Shown here one piece after another: positions 42,401 to 53,427 of a DNA stretch of 64,000 bases (positions are counted from its first letter, which is position 1; each line of letters begins with the position of its first letter). The DNA is taken from positions 912,223-976,222 of the forward strand of contig JANPWX010000452.1 of assembly GCA_024734555.1 (NCBI GenBank), given 5' to 3'. Origin of the DNA: Trochalopteron elliotii. Taxonomy: Eukaryota > Chordata > Aves > Passeriformes > Leiothrichidae. Both the position numbers and the translations under genes were made by a program. A model generated the notes under the pieces. That model was not told where the DNA came from. It was given only the letters and a program-made list of their open reading frames with translations, and made no database searches.

Positions 42401-45400
42401 TGCTTAAGGCTGCTTAATTTTCTCTTAACAGCCTCAGAAGATGAAGAAATTACGGTCCAGTTCTGGAATGACAAGCAAGTGAAACTCCCCCGTGGTGTGG
42501 CTCTGTGGATCCCTCCTAGCCTGTGGGAGAGGATTGTGGAGATGATCCACATGCCCTTCACCAGCAGGGTGAAGCCCAGACCAAGTCAGGACACTTGCTC
42601 TTGTATTTTTCCCTGTAGTCCTAAGCCAGCCCTGATCCCTGTTTGTGCTGTGTGTAGCCTTGCCAAGCACTGCTTGCTCTGCTCTCCCTGCTGGCCACAT
42701 TTCCACCACCACTGTGCTGGTGGTATCTGCTGTTCATCAGCCTGGGTAAAGTGCATCTGCTGCTGCCATCCCTGTGCTGCTGCTTGGTGGCCTCTTCCCT
42801 CCAGGTCTCTGGTCTTTCAGGACAAAGCTGAAGAGGCAGAGTCCAGCAGAGAGTCCTCCTCACACCTTCCAGCACTGAAAGGCACAAAACAAGGAGAAGC
42901 TGCAGCAGCAGATGTGGCAACATCTTCTCCCTCTTCTGATTCAGAATGGAACCTGAAGCCATCCCTCACTAAGAGAACTGGGGAGGACAGTGCTGTTAAC
43001 ACAGGCTCCAGTTGTCTTGAAAAGCCCAGGCTAAAGAATTCTGCAAGACCTGAGGGGAAATACTGGAAAAGAAGCCACCACAAGTCCCATTCCAGAAATT
43101 CAGGTATCTTCAAACAACCCCACAGGGAAGCAAGTGTCAGAGGGAACAAAATCAAAAGTTTTCTGGGTAGGGCAGTTACTTTGCCTGCAGGTTATTGGTA
43201 TTAATGCTGTAAATTTTCATATCAGACTGATACAATTCTTCCCCCTTCCCAATGTTTCTGCTGCCTCATCTGGCTCTTTTCTTGGCAACTCATCCCATGG
43301 AAAACTACCAGAACAATTAATTTCATTTGGAAGCACAGATACTCCTCTCTGTTTCCTGTCATTTTCCTATGCCTTTTATGATGCTAACATCTTCATTAAC
43401 CTGCATAGCTCATCCATTCAGAATAACCTGAAAGAATTCCTTTTGGGCTTAAAGTGCATTTTTCTCTCTTCTGAAATGAATGTTTCTCCATTTCAGTTCT
43501 GGTTTCACTCTGAGATGCAATGTTACTCCTTCCCAGGACCTGAGAGTTGTAGCAGCACATGTTCAAAGGGCCAGCTGGAATCCAAAGCCATCTCCACTGG
43601 GGACACATCCAGTGTGGCCCCAGCTCAGCAGAGTGCAATGTTTGAAACCATTGAGCAGACTCCCAGAGGGCAACTCACACTGAAAGAAATCCTAGGAGCC
43701 CAAGATTTCCAGCCATCATTGAGGGTAAGGTAATCTGTATTAATACTGTAGTTATGTAAGCAGGAGGTTTGTTTGAATGGAAAAAATATTCTTGTAAATA
43801 GTTTGGAACCTGGCAAGAAAAATACATTGTTTGTAGTGTAACTGCTTGCTAAAGCCATCCACCAGTTTTGTGATAGGTAGGAAAGTTCTCCACTAATGAA
43901 ACCAAAACAAAAATCCCCAAGCCTTAAGAAAGGGCTGAAGCTACTTGGTAAAATGGAAACAGTTGTCAGTAGCCATGTGAACATTCAATAGTGCAGATTT
44001 CAGTTCAGAAACCTGCCAAGTGCCCATTGACATCTCCCCAAAGATGTTGTATGTTAAATCCATGGAAAGGTGCTGAGCTCTGCCAATCAAATGGTGATAG
44101 TCACAATTTCTATCTCTGAGAGAGAAAAACAGATTCTTTGGTAAACAGTCTTTGCAACCAATTTAAACAGCAGATTCCTACTGTGAAGCTGGAGGATACA
44201 GAGTAAGCAAACTGTGTCACAGCTAGGAACAACACCACTACCCTGGGTTTTAGGCCTGGTTTCCCTCGTGCTTTAGAAAAACTTGGAAAAAAAATCAGAA
44301 CATGAATGCTAAAAAAAGCAAACACTGAAATGAGGAAGAAAACAACTTACTTGAGGAAGAAGGGATGAAAGAGAATGTCAGGTTTCTGACAGAATCAGTG
44401 CTCTGCACAAGAGCAGAAACAGTGCTCTGCACAAACACATTAGGGTACAATTAATAAATTATATACATGAAATCAAATGATAGCTTCTCTGTACCCTCAT
44501 GCTCTTGCTAGCTGACTACAAAGTAAAACTTGAAATGTTCTAAACTTGCATGTCTAGAGATGAATTCGTTAATAACATGTCTTAGTGAACAGAGAATATA
44601 CAGGAATACATCTTGGATTCTCACAATTGTACTCATTCATTTTAAGCAGATGCCAACTTAGCAACTGTATGGTTCCCACTTGCTATTCTACTTTATTGTT
44701 TAAATAATCGTAGTTACATAACTACACACCTTTGCAATTGATCTCCTAGGAATTTTCAGGCCAGTATGGAGCTCCAGGCAGGCATGCTCTGTTAGCAGTG
44801 TCAGAGCTGTGCACTGAAGTGACATGAGTTGCCTTTCAGTAAAACTAATAAAGAAAACAGAATTGTTTCATTCCAGCCTCAAAGCAGCAGCATGAATCAC
44901 AGTAGTAGATGCAATGTGATAATACAGGGTATAATGACAGAATTTTGTTCCTGTAAAATAGCCCTTGGTGGTTTTAAACCCAGAAGATCCATTGCTACTC
45001 TGTGATAGCTGAAGCAGTTTTATCACATAATACAGGCTGCATCAGAAATGGCTTGCAGCAAACAAGGGGAGTTAAAGAACAGGCTTCCCAGAGGTACTCT
45101 CTGGGGGGCTGGTGTGCCCTCACTGCAGTCAACAAAATCCTCCTGACTTCTGAAGTAGAAAGTTTTTAATCAAAGCCTAACAGCTTCTGAAAATCCTTTG
45201 GTCTTGCTGTCCAGTTGTGTGTTTCACAGAAAATAGACCATTATTGAAGTTATGTGAGGCAGAGGTACAGCCAGCAAAGCAGCAGTTAACAAAGACGATG
45301 CTTTTTTTAGACCAGACTTCTGAGGGATTTTTTTTCTGTCCTCCAGGAAGAAGGCTCTGCAGCATCAGAAAAACAAAGATATAAAACAGGATCAGATGAT

Positions 45401-45538
45401 AAATGTAAAGAGACTTGTGTTGGAGATGACAAACCTGATGTTATAGACCCTGTCAGAGCCCACTTGCTACAAAGCAGAGAGAGAGACATGATCAACCAGA
45501 ATTCAGTACATGTACAGCTCATCAAGTTCAGGGGCTGA
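39458..45538 (+). CDS. C11orf16: C11orf16 homologue, DUF4537 protein
   Basis: Six exons chain in phase: 39458-39624, 40423-40573, 41461-41689, 42432-43103, 43537-43724 and 45347-45538 (TGA). They give 532 residues. ATG 39458 has A at -3 and G at +4 and lies 38 nt after a strong acceptor; RYCSV soon after matches the family N-terminus. Exon 2 carries PVLARGEQDGFYYPGTV and exon 3 has GMFLVEF and LPGDRVLAPWEPDRARYGPGTV. The fourth begins EEITVQFWND and RGVALWIPPSLWE. Together these make the paired tudor-like DUF4537 region. A segment with 16 cysteines follows (about 42590-42785), then a Ser-rich, low-complexity C-terminal half. Function is unknown. The acceptor at 40423 was preferred to the one at 40430, and 43537 to 43497, because only the former keep phase. 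It is convergent with AKIP1. Confidence 0.88.
41056..41072. repeat. Poly-C run (17 nt)
   Basis: Seventeen consecutive C in the C11orf16 intron 40574-41460; it is G17 on the minus strand. It is likely to be length-variable and error-prone in sequencing. Confidence 0.9.
44396..44434. repeat. 15-bp direct repeat
   Basis: CAGTGCTCTGCACAA occurs at 44396-44410 and again at 44420-44434, 24 bp apart, in the last C11orf16 intron (43725-45346). Confidence 0.85.
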
Positions 45539-45745
45539 AATTTCAGGTAAACTTCTTCTACTATATCAGCGTTATATTTTTTTAAACAAATCAAGTTCTG
45601 ATTTCAGTACTGTCTCAGTAGACTATCTTTATGGATGACTATATAATTTTAATAAGTGAGAAACTCTACTTTCACCCACATCAAACTTGAGCATCCTCAT
45701 TCTTTATTCCAAAGTGCTACAATAAATTCCTAACTATTTGGACTT
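45539..45745 (+). other. C11orf16: C11orf16 3' UTR with poly(A) signal
   Basis: AATAAA at 45721-45726, about 185 nt after the stop. Confidence 0.6.
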
Positions 45746-46875
45746 CACTTTACAATTCTGGAGAGATGAGATGAACTAGTTATGAGCACTAAAAGCCTGA
45801 ACAGATGCACAGCAAGAGACCAATAAACCTCCCATTTGTCTACAGCTCTATGAAGTGAACCACAGAAATTCAGCAAAGCAGTTTCTGTTTGTAGAAAGCT
45901 AGGAGGAATGGAGAAACAATACAAGCTGACAGCTGAAAGAAATTTTTTTGGGGATTGAAGCACAAGCAAAAGTAGCCAGAGGCTAAAGGACCTGCTACCA
46001 TAGATAGAAAAAAAAAATGATTAGCATTCAAGGCACTGATTTTTATATTCTGATGAAAATGAACTGAAACCTTAATCCTATCAGCTACAAAAAGATGACA
46101 GGTCTATATAGATCACATCACTAATACTAAACGTGGAATCTGGTCCTTTGGGAAAGTTAAGCATCCAGGGAGTTTTGCTAGTGGGACTGCTCATGTTTAA
46201 AGCATATGAACTTGGCCATAAGCTGCAGTGTGCAGTTGCTCAGCAGTAAACTGGGTAATTTAGGGTACCCCACAGCCCTCAGAAAAGGGGTTTAGTGTGG
46301 TCTGCAGAGACAGAACTTGAATCAACAGCTCATGTGCCTAAACTGAACATCTGACATGTATTTCAGCATGTTTCTGAGTTGGGGCTCTAGGTAGTGAATT
46401 TCATTTGCATTTCATTTCTTTACCAGACTAGCAAAAATACAGGTAGGAGAGTGGCTTGTGAGCCAGCTGCTCTAAAATCAGTACCAGCCTACAGAAGCTA
46501 ATGTACACCCACATTCATACCACATGGATCATGCTCTCTCTGGTCAACACTGTGACATGGGGATTCTCTCTGAGGATAGCACAAAAGAAGCTGTCATCAC
46601 AAAGGCTTGATCATGTATTTTATTCCACTGATTGTATCTTTGATTGTTTAGAGCAGAAGAATCTGGAATTACACAGTCACATAATTGGATTTAAAAGGCA
46701 CACAATGTACAAATATTTATAAAAATCAGTGTACAAAGTGGGCTGTATATAATTGCATTAAGTAGAAAACAAATGTACAGGCCATAAAAATGGAGTCCCA
46801 AACAGGAAGCTACTATTAAAGTGCTAACAAGAAAAGGATATTTATAGCTCATTATATGCATTAAAAAGAGCCTCA
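45746..46875. other. Convergent intergenic space / AKIP1 3' UTR
   Basis: Between the C11orf16 poly(A) signal and the AKIP1 stop. Minus-strand AATAAA signals are seen at about 46879-46884 and 46618-46623, so part of this is AKIP1 3' UTR. No other gene is seen. Confidence 0.55.
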
Positions 46876-46908
46876 TGTTTTATTTCTGCTATTGCCAGGA
46901 AACAAATA

Positions 46909-49900
46909 TCACAGAACAAAAGTTACATCAATAGTTTGTCCTGCATTGACATCTACTACGTGGGTTTGTTCCACCATGTCTTCTGAGATTGCTGTGACAG
47001 AATAGGTGCCAGGAGAAACTTCAATGTAGAAGTCTTTGGAAGGTCTTCTGGGCTTTAAGAAAAACAAACAAACAAACAAACAAACAATGTAATTGGTTAG
47101 TTATCTTAGATCCCCCCCCTCCCAAAAAAAATTGTATTTGGGTAAAAAAATTATATTTCAGCTGCTATATAAATGTACTAAGATTTTTCTAAATATATAG
47201 AAGGCAGTGCTAACAAAACTGTAAAATGTTTCTGTCTGTAAAAAATTAGCAAGTGCCATACTCAAAGTATTTCAGCTAATGTTTCAACTGGTGGAAGTAA
47301 TTACTGTGCTGTAATTTACCTCTTACAAAACTGAAATTTACCAGCCTAGACAGTTGTGAACATAAACCTGGGAATTCCCATTCCCTATACCAAAGGTGCT
47401 CTCACAAATTTATACTGTGGTACAGATTCAGTGTTTCTCATCTTTTGTGGCTTTGAAGGTCCTGAAATTGATTTGCTGAGGTGTTAAGCTTTGAAAAATA
47501 GAAACAGTTTACTTCTCCTTGAGGAACAGGAGTCTTCAGAGAGCCTGTGGGAGGGCCAAGTGTAAGAATGCCACAATCTGGTTTCTAATTAATTGTGCAA
47601 GTCTCTGTATGCCCATTTGACTGCCTATACATATGACTGTGAATTGGTTAATCTTCTGTGCCATCAAGGTCTCCAGATCTGTCACAATTTTTAAGCAGCT
47701 TGATTCAAAGTGATAAAAGAAATGCTAGCAAATACCTCCACTTAAAACCAAAGTATTCTATATACTTACACTTGGCTGGGAAGTTTGAGCTTTGCTGCGT
47801 TTTCTGGAACCTTCAGTTCTCTGGAAAGAAAAAGATAATTATTTGCTAATGATCCAGCACACAAAGCAAATCCAGGCCAAGGGAGGGGATGCTTCAGGTG
47901 CATGAAATTTCCCCCTCCACAAAAGTCACTGACTGGTGCCACAAGAAGTGACTCTGCCTTCCCCCAATCCAACACAGGCCTTCAACCTACAAACATGAGT
48001 GTGTTACAGACATCAGGTGGATAACAAATGCCCCACAGCAAGGGAAGGAATAACCTTTCATCAAAACCAGAAGTACCTACTTACCTTTTCTTCTGGGGAA
48101 TGCGACCTTCTTTCTGCTGCCTTGCCATGGTATTTGCAGAAGTGTTGGATTTCATTCTCTTTGCACTTGTTGGTTGCCATAGCACCATAGTACCTCTGGA
48201 CAGCAACAGAAACAGAAAAAATCATGTGGGAGGTATCAAACCATGCTTGCAGCTACTGCAGTGTTACAATTGAAAGTAGAAATATACAGGTACTGATGCT
48301 GTGTATTAATTGGCTGGTTTGTTCTCTGTGAGGGTGAAAACAATGCCTGTATCTTCAAAGGCCACCTGCCTTCTGGTACAGGACTCTACCAGACAGGCCT
48401 GAATTTAGATGCCTGTTTCCTGACACAATATGTAAGGCAGGGACTCTGACACCTCAGAACTGAATTCATGAGGATGTCAGAAGGAGTACTCTGGAAATGT
48501 CTGCCTGATCAGGCTGGTCAAGAAAAGCCCTGGTGGAAGAAGACATAGTTTATGGGTCCTTAAGAGGACATGTATGCAAGCCAGGTGCTCTGCAGGGCAT
48601 GTGCAGCAGCAGTGCTCTAAAAGCAGAATATATTAATACTGAAAAATGAGTCAGTAAAGAAGCTGAAGTGTCTTCAAGGCTGGTACCATTTTCACAGCAG
48701 TTTTGAGAAGTGTATTTCAGACCACAGCAGCCTTTTTCTGGTTCCACTGCAGATGTACTGGCATCTTCCCCACTGCAAATTAAACTCTTGAGTGCAGTTC
48801 TGCTGCCATCTGTTGTCACCACAGAACTTCTCCCAAGGTTAACTTTTTGATCATAGGGACCAAGAAGATCCAAAATATCTCTTATTTCACTGATGTTTTT
48901 CTTGTCCCTGACTGTCAAGACTAAATGTAACAAAGAAAGAGGCAAATAGCAATTCTTATTTCCAAATCTACTGTATTATTCCTTGAGCATAAGCACAAAT
49001 CAACAAATCTGGTTGCTTGTATTACAGTTTCTGTGAAGCTACAAAATATATGAAATGCTCTGACCTGGTGCATAATGCTTCACAGAACATCTCTTTTACA
49101 TGATGGCACAGAGGAAAGAAATGAAATCCAACTTTTGATGAGGAATGGGTAAATTTTGATCCCTTAGTAACTCCAAACATCTCATCTTAAACTACAAGTT
49201 TAATTGTTTGCATTCAAGTGCCTAAATGGTTGTGTTCAGCTGTGGGTTTTTATTTGCACTTTGTAAACTTTATCCATCAACTTATGGGTCTGACAATTCC
49301 CCCCTTTTATGACTCTTCTTCTCTACAGAAATGACTGAAGTAGTACTGTTTTGGCATAAATGTGGAAGTCATCCACTGCTTGTTCCAACTTTAAATACTC
49401 TTAACAGGGCACAAGATAGACCCAAAGAATAATTTAGGTTGGAAAACACCCTTAGGATCACAGAGTCCAACTGTAAACTTAGCACTGCCAAGTCACTGAT
49501 AAGGATGAGCCTCACTACACTTTGTTTCACCTTGTGTAAAACTCTATTCTGCCCCAGTTGTTTTAGGATTAACTGGTCACTGTGTATGTAGTGCTTTGAA
49601 ATTATAAAGGAGTTGCCTAAGAGCTAATCACTTGGTGTGCTGAAATACTGTTTTCTCTAATTTAATTGCAGACTCGGGCTCTGTATTAGCCTGCAGGCAG
49701 TGAGCTCCCTGCTGTGTTGTGATAACAGCTCCCAAGGGCACGAACTGCAGTGGAATTCTCAGACAGGCTCCAGGGCTGTGCTCACAAGGATGGGCTGGCA
49801 GAGGCTGGCTCCCAGTGTGCCCACCCAGCAGAGCAATGACACCTGGCAGCCAGAGCCAGCACCAGAGCAGTGAGCTGTGCATCTGCACACCAAACCTCTC

Positions 49901-51226
49901 AACTTCTTCTCCCCACAAAGAAAGAACTGAGCCCATGCTCCATACCCAGTAGCAACCTCCCAAATCCAGTTTGACCTGGTTTTGTCTGGGATAGAGCAAG
50001 TTCTCCCCCTAGTAGCTGGCACAGTGCTGTGTTTTGGATTTAGTTTGAGCACAGTGTTGATAACAAATGATGTTTTGGTTATTGTTGAGTAGTGCTCACC
50101 CTAAGTCAAGGACTTTTCGCCTGCTCTGCCAGTGGGGAGGTGCACAAAACGCTGGGAGGAAACAGGGCTGTGAGAGCTCAACCAAACCAGCCAAAACGAA
50201 ATTCCATACCATAGAATGTCATGTATATAAACAGGGAGAGTTGTCTGAGGGGCTTGACTGCTGTTTGGGGACTGGCTGGGCCCTGGTCAGTGAGTGGTGA
50301 GCAACTGTATTGTGCCTTACTTGTTCTTCCTGGGTTTTATTTCTCTCTCCCCTTTTCATCACAGTTATTACTGTTATTATCATTGGCATTAACATATTTT
50401 ACTTTGTTTCAATTAATAAACTGTTCTTATCTCAACCCATGAGTTTTACTTTCTCCAGAATCTCCTCCCCATCCTGCCAGGGGAAGTGGGCAGGGAGGGA
50501 GTGAGCTGTATGGTACTTAGTTGCTAGTGGGGTTAAATCACAACAGCAACACTGTGTGTGGGGCGGGGTTAAACTCTAAATTCGAAACAAATGCAGGACA
50601 CAAAGCAGCTCTTCACTCGAGATTCAAACCCTCCTTTATTTCCACCTCCCGGAACAGGATGTCAGCCAGCATGAGTGGCTCACGTTCCCCTGACGACTAC
50701 AAAAGGTTACTATGTCATAAGGCCATTTCCCAGCAGAGATTCTTTGGAGCACTGGAAACATTCCATACCTTGTGACACAATGTATTTGTGATGTCACCTG
50801 ACATTTCTGTCTCTGAAAACATACTTCTTTCCGCTAAGAAATGGAGAAAACTGCTAAAATCTGTACCGGGCTCCTGGTACTGTCTATAGAAAATGCGGAT
50901 AGTGGTGTTTAGCAGCCAAGGTGGTACCAGCTCAGCCGGTCAGGACAACACCGGTGAGATGCACCCTGCCACAGGGTGCTGAATGCCCCAAATTTCTTCA
51001 CCTCGGCCGGCACCACAGGCTCACTGGCCGAACCCTCGCCGTACAACGAGCAAACCTGAAGCCTCATTTTTCTAGTAAAAGTAGCGAAACCTCTGGCAGG
51101 CACATCATGAACATTCCCCTTTGGACGGGTCCGGGGGTGACCCCTCACCTCGCATTCCTTTGAGACTCCTTTCATCAGCTTCTTAATCGAAGCGAACGCT
51201 GCACTGAGGCGTTCCTGGTCTTCGTC
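46909..51226 (-). CDS. AKIP1: AKIP1, A-kinase-interacting protein 1 (5' exon(s) in gap)
   Basis: On the minus strand four exons chain in phase 0: 51226-51149, 48195-48085, 47820-47770 and 47052-46909 (TGA at 46911-46909). They give 127 residues. The 51226 exon encodes RLSAAFASIKKLMKGVSKECE. The 48195 exon starts RYYGAM and has KYHGK. The 47820 exon is a 17-codon basic and Ser-rich piece. The last exon has KDFYIEVSPGTYSVTA and THVVDVNAGQTIDVTF, the hallmark C-terminus of AKIP1. Human AKIP1 is 210 residues, so about 80 N-terminal residues are missing here, probably within or beside the N run at 51481-51861. AKIP1 binds the PKA catalytic subunit and NF-kB p65 and affects their nuclear retention. 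It is convergent with C11orf16 and divergent from DENND2B. The 2.9-kb intron 48196-51148 holds LTR and CR1 sequence. Confidence 0.92.
47061..47087. repeat. (AAAC)n microsatellite beside an AKIP1 acceptor
   Basis: Six or so AAAC units on the + strand, read as (GTTT)n on the coding strand. They lie immediately upstream of the acceptor of the last AKIP1 exon and make up most of its pyrimidine-rich tract. Confidence 0.9.
48550..48945 (-). other. Unexplained open frame within the AKIP1 gene
   Basis: A minus-strand open frame of about 130 codons, with a core NISEIRDILDLLGPYDQ followed by a Cys- and Ser-rich part. An acceptor-like TTACATTTAG lies at its 5' side. It cannot be inserted between the known AKIP1 exons without breaking phase, and no family is recognised. 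Confidence 0.25.
49420..49535 (-). mobile_element. CR1 LINE remnant, antisense
   Basis: A short fragment. AGAATAATTTAGGTTGGAAAACACCC followed by GGATCACAGAGTCCAACTGT is the reverse complement of the CR1 3' end. It lies in the large AKIP1 intron. Confidence 0.75.
49970..50545 (+). mobile_element. Solo LTR of an endogenous retrovirus
   Basis: It matches the layout of a common songbird LTR. It starts near TTGACCTGGTTTTGTCTGGG, then has CTAGTAGCTGGCACAGTGCT and a block CCCTAAGTCAAGGACTTTTC. A TATA box GTATATAAAC sits at about 50222-50231, AATAAA at about 50415, the U5 block CTCAACCCATGAGTTTTACT follows, and the end is GGGGTTAAATCACAACA. No internal region is seen. The right end is firm at 50545. 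The left end is uncertain: the pentamer GCAAC at 50546-50550 also occurs at 49952-49956, which would put the edge at 49957, but that start is not TG. It inserts in the AKIP1 intron, antisense to AKIP1. Confidence 0.8.
50552..50900 (-). mobile_element. Possible second LTR-like sequence, opposite orientation
   Basis: It starts TGTGTGGGGCGGGGTTAAACTC. On the minus strand it contains GGAAATAAAGGAGG, a plausible R-region poly(A) signal, followed by an LTR-like end. The boundaries and the other terminus are not defined. It could instead be unique intron sequence. Confidence 0.3.
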
Positions 51227-52450
51227 CTGCAACGAGAGACATTCCCGGTCACTCGGCGTGCCGCCCGTCGCTTTAGAGCCAGAGGCTGGCGGGGCATGGA
51301 GCCGCAGAGCCCTCGGGGCACCTGGCGGGGCGGGGGGCTCGGCGCGGCGGCGTGTCCGGGCGGGCCCGCGGTCCATGCGGAGACGGATCTCGGTGCATCT
51401 CGGTATATCTCTAGCTCTCTGTCCGTCTCTGTCTCTGTGTCCGCGAGTGCGCGCACCGCAATGGCCGGGAGCGCGCCCGGNNNNNNNNNNNNNNNNNNNN
51501 NNNNNNNNNNNNNNNNNNNNNNNNNNNNNNNNNNNNNNNNNNNNNNNNNNNNNNNNNNNNNNNNNNNNNNNNNNNNNNNNNNNNNNNNNNNNNNNNNNNN
51601 NNNNNNNNNNNNNNNNNNNNNNNNNNNNNNNNNNNNNNNNNNNNNNNNNNNNNNNNNNNNNNNNNNNNNNNNNNNNNNNNNNNNNNNNNNNNNNNNNNNN
51701 NNNNNNNNNNNNNNNNNNNNNNNNNNNNNNNNNNNNNNNNNNNNNNNNNNNNNNNNNNNNNNNNNNNNNNNNNNNNNNNNNNNNNNNNNNNNNNNNNNNN
51801 NNNNNNNNNNNNNNNNNNNNNNNNNNNNNNNNNNNNNNNNNNNNNNNNNNNNNNNNNNNNNGGCACCGGCGCCGCTCCCGCCGGGACGCGGCCCCGCGGA
51901 CGGCCCGGGGGGCTTTGTTTGTCCCTTACGCCCTGCCCTGCGATAACGCAGGAGGGGTGCCTCCGGACAGGCTTTCCCTGAAAGGCTCAGTGAGGTACCC
52001 CCGGGCGCTGCTCCCCGGATGTCGCCGCTGTGCGAACGGGGAAGAGCCCGTAGAAGCCGGAGGTGCCGAGCCTCGCCGTGCCCCGTGGTCTCGGTGCTGC
52101 CCGCTGCTTTTTTGTTAAAGTTTTGCGGTACGAACTATCAGCGACAGTAGGTGGCGATGGCCGGCCGAGTGAGGGCGGGTGTGGGTCAGCGGGCAGGGCT
52201 GTGCACTCGCGGCATCCGCTCCCCGAAGGAAAGCCCGCTCGCCGGGGCCGCGAGAGAACCCCGGCAGCGCTCGGGTCCCCTGCGAGCGGGATCTGCCAAA
52301 CGAGCCGGTTCTCTCCGTGCGAGCTGGGCCTGTCCCAGGAGGGCAGTGCCAGGCTGGGGCACCGCTCGGAGTTACCGGAGCGGCTGTGGCTGTGTGGGAG
52401 CGGAGCCGCTTTGAGCCTTCACTAACCTCCTGTGCACCGAGGTGACAGTA
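51100..52450. promoter_or_regulatory. CpG island, presumed bidirectional AKIP1 / DENND2B promoter
   Basis: Strongly CpG-rich on both sides of the N run. AKIP1 exons leave to the left on the minus strand. In human, AKIP1 and ST5/DENND2B are arranged head to head, and the same gene order here predicts DENND2B leaving to the right. No TATA box is seen. The transcription starts cannot be placed, because the centre is missing. Confidence 0.6.
51481..51861. other. Assembly gap (381 N)
   Basis: A run of N in the centre of the CpG island. It probably hides AKIP1 exon 1 and the first DENND2B transcription start. Open frames drawn through it are meaningless. Confidence 0.98.
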
Positions 52451-53121
52451 GAAAGGGAATATAAGCACCAAAAAGTTCTTTAAGTCCCATATGGCCAATG
52501 TTAACGTGGAGACCCTGATCCTTCAAGTCCTTCATTCTTGTTGACAGCTTTGCTAGCTGTAATCTCTTTGACAAGCAAAAAAAAATAATCCTCTCGTAGT
52601 TTACATTTTATTGTCACCTCCCAGTTGCTTAAGCAGAGCAACAGCCAGTCCCCACAACAAACAAGCCCTTCACAGGCTGCTTGTTCATTAAGATATTGAA
52701 AGCCCCCATTCAGTGTTCAAATCCAGCTTAATTTTAAGTTTGGTCTCCTGTACTCAAAAGAAAATTTAGGCAAGTTGCTGGAGTGCTTTAGGTCTAGAGA
52801 ACTGAATGCAACATAAAGGGAGGAGAAAAATAATATTTGATAAAAGCAATGTTAATGTGTTTGATGTGGTGGAGAAGCAGCCAGAACAGACTGCTTCCTG
52901 CTTAATTGGAAGTTGAACATCTTTGTTTGCATCATGCAATGGTCTCCTGGAGAGGTGAGCGGGTTTGCTATGTTGTTGCTCTTGTGAAATAGACTTGGAA
53001 AGGCCCTCCTATGTAGTTTCCATAACACGGAGTGAAAACTATGTTCATTTTTTATTCCTTCTAGGTATTTGTAGCAGTAGCTTGTTGTTCAGGAGATAAA
53101 TTATTCCTGTTGTGTTGAAAT

Positions 53122-53427
53122 TTAAACTCCCACCATTTTTTGATGTTTGATGACACAGTACTCCTTTTGCAGCTGAGTAAATACATCTGTCCCAAGAAGG
53201 TTGACAGCTGAAATAGCTTTTGCTTTGAAACACACATTCACATCAGAATCCAGATCAGAGTTACTCTTATTTCCTGTACATTCATTCTTTTGAAATATAA
53301 TGGAGGTTTGTGAAATGCTGGGCATTTCCACCAGATTCCTCACTGTGTGGGGTGATGGATCAGAATATCTGAAGACAATACATTTCATTTTGCTGGTGAG
53401 GTGGCAAAAGACAGGAATAGTTTGCAC
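53122..53427 (-). other. Unexplained open frame, possibly a terminal exon or pseudogene
   Basis: A minus-strand frame of about 100 codons ending in a stop, with a balanced, protein-like composition. Fragments are DPSPHTVRNLVEM, NSDLDSDVNVCFKAKA and VFTQLQKEYCVIKHQKMV. No family is recognised and there is no clear start codon, since the extreme 5' codon is not ATG. It lies between two CpG islands and antisense to the presumed DENND2B. Confidence 0.25.

Noticed and set aside
43134..43733. A single 199-residue frame as the C11orf16 exon
   Set aside because: Only its 3' part (43537-43724) keeps phase with the preceding exon. The 5' part is intron read-through with an alternative acceptor at 43497 in the wrong phase.
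48550..48945. Treating the orphan frame as an internal AKIP1 exon
   Set aside because: Both flanking AKIP1 exons are phase 0, and no acceptor/donor pair here preserves that phase; the conserved KECE-RYYG junction is already in frame without it.
51258..52118. 286- and 216-residue frames crossing the N run
   Set aside because: Most of their length is N, and the gap size may not be exact, so the frame is meaningless.
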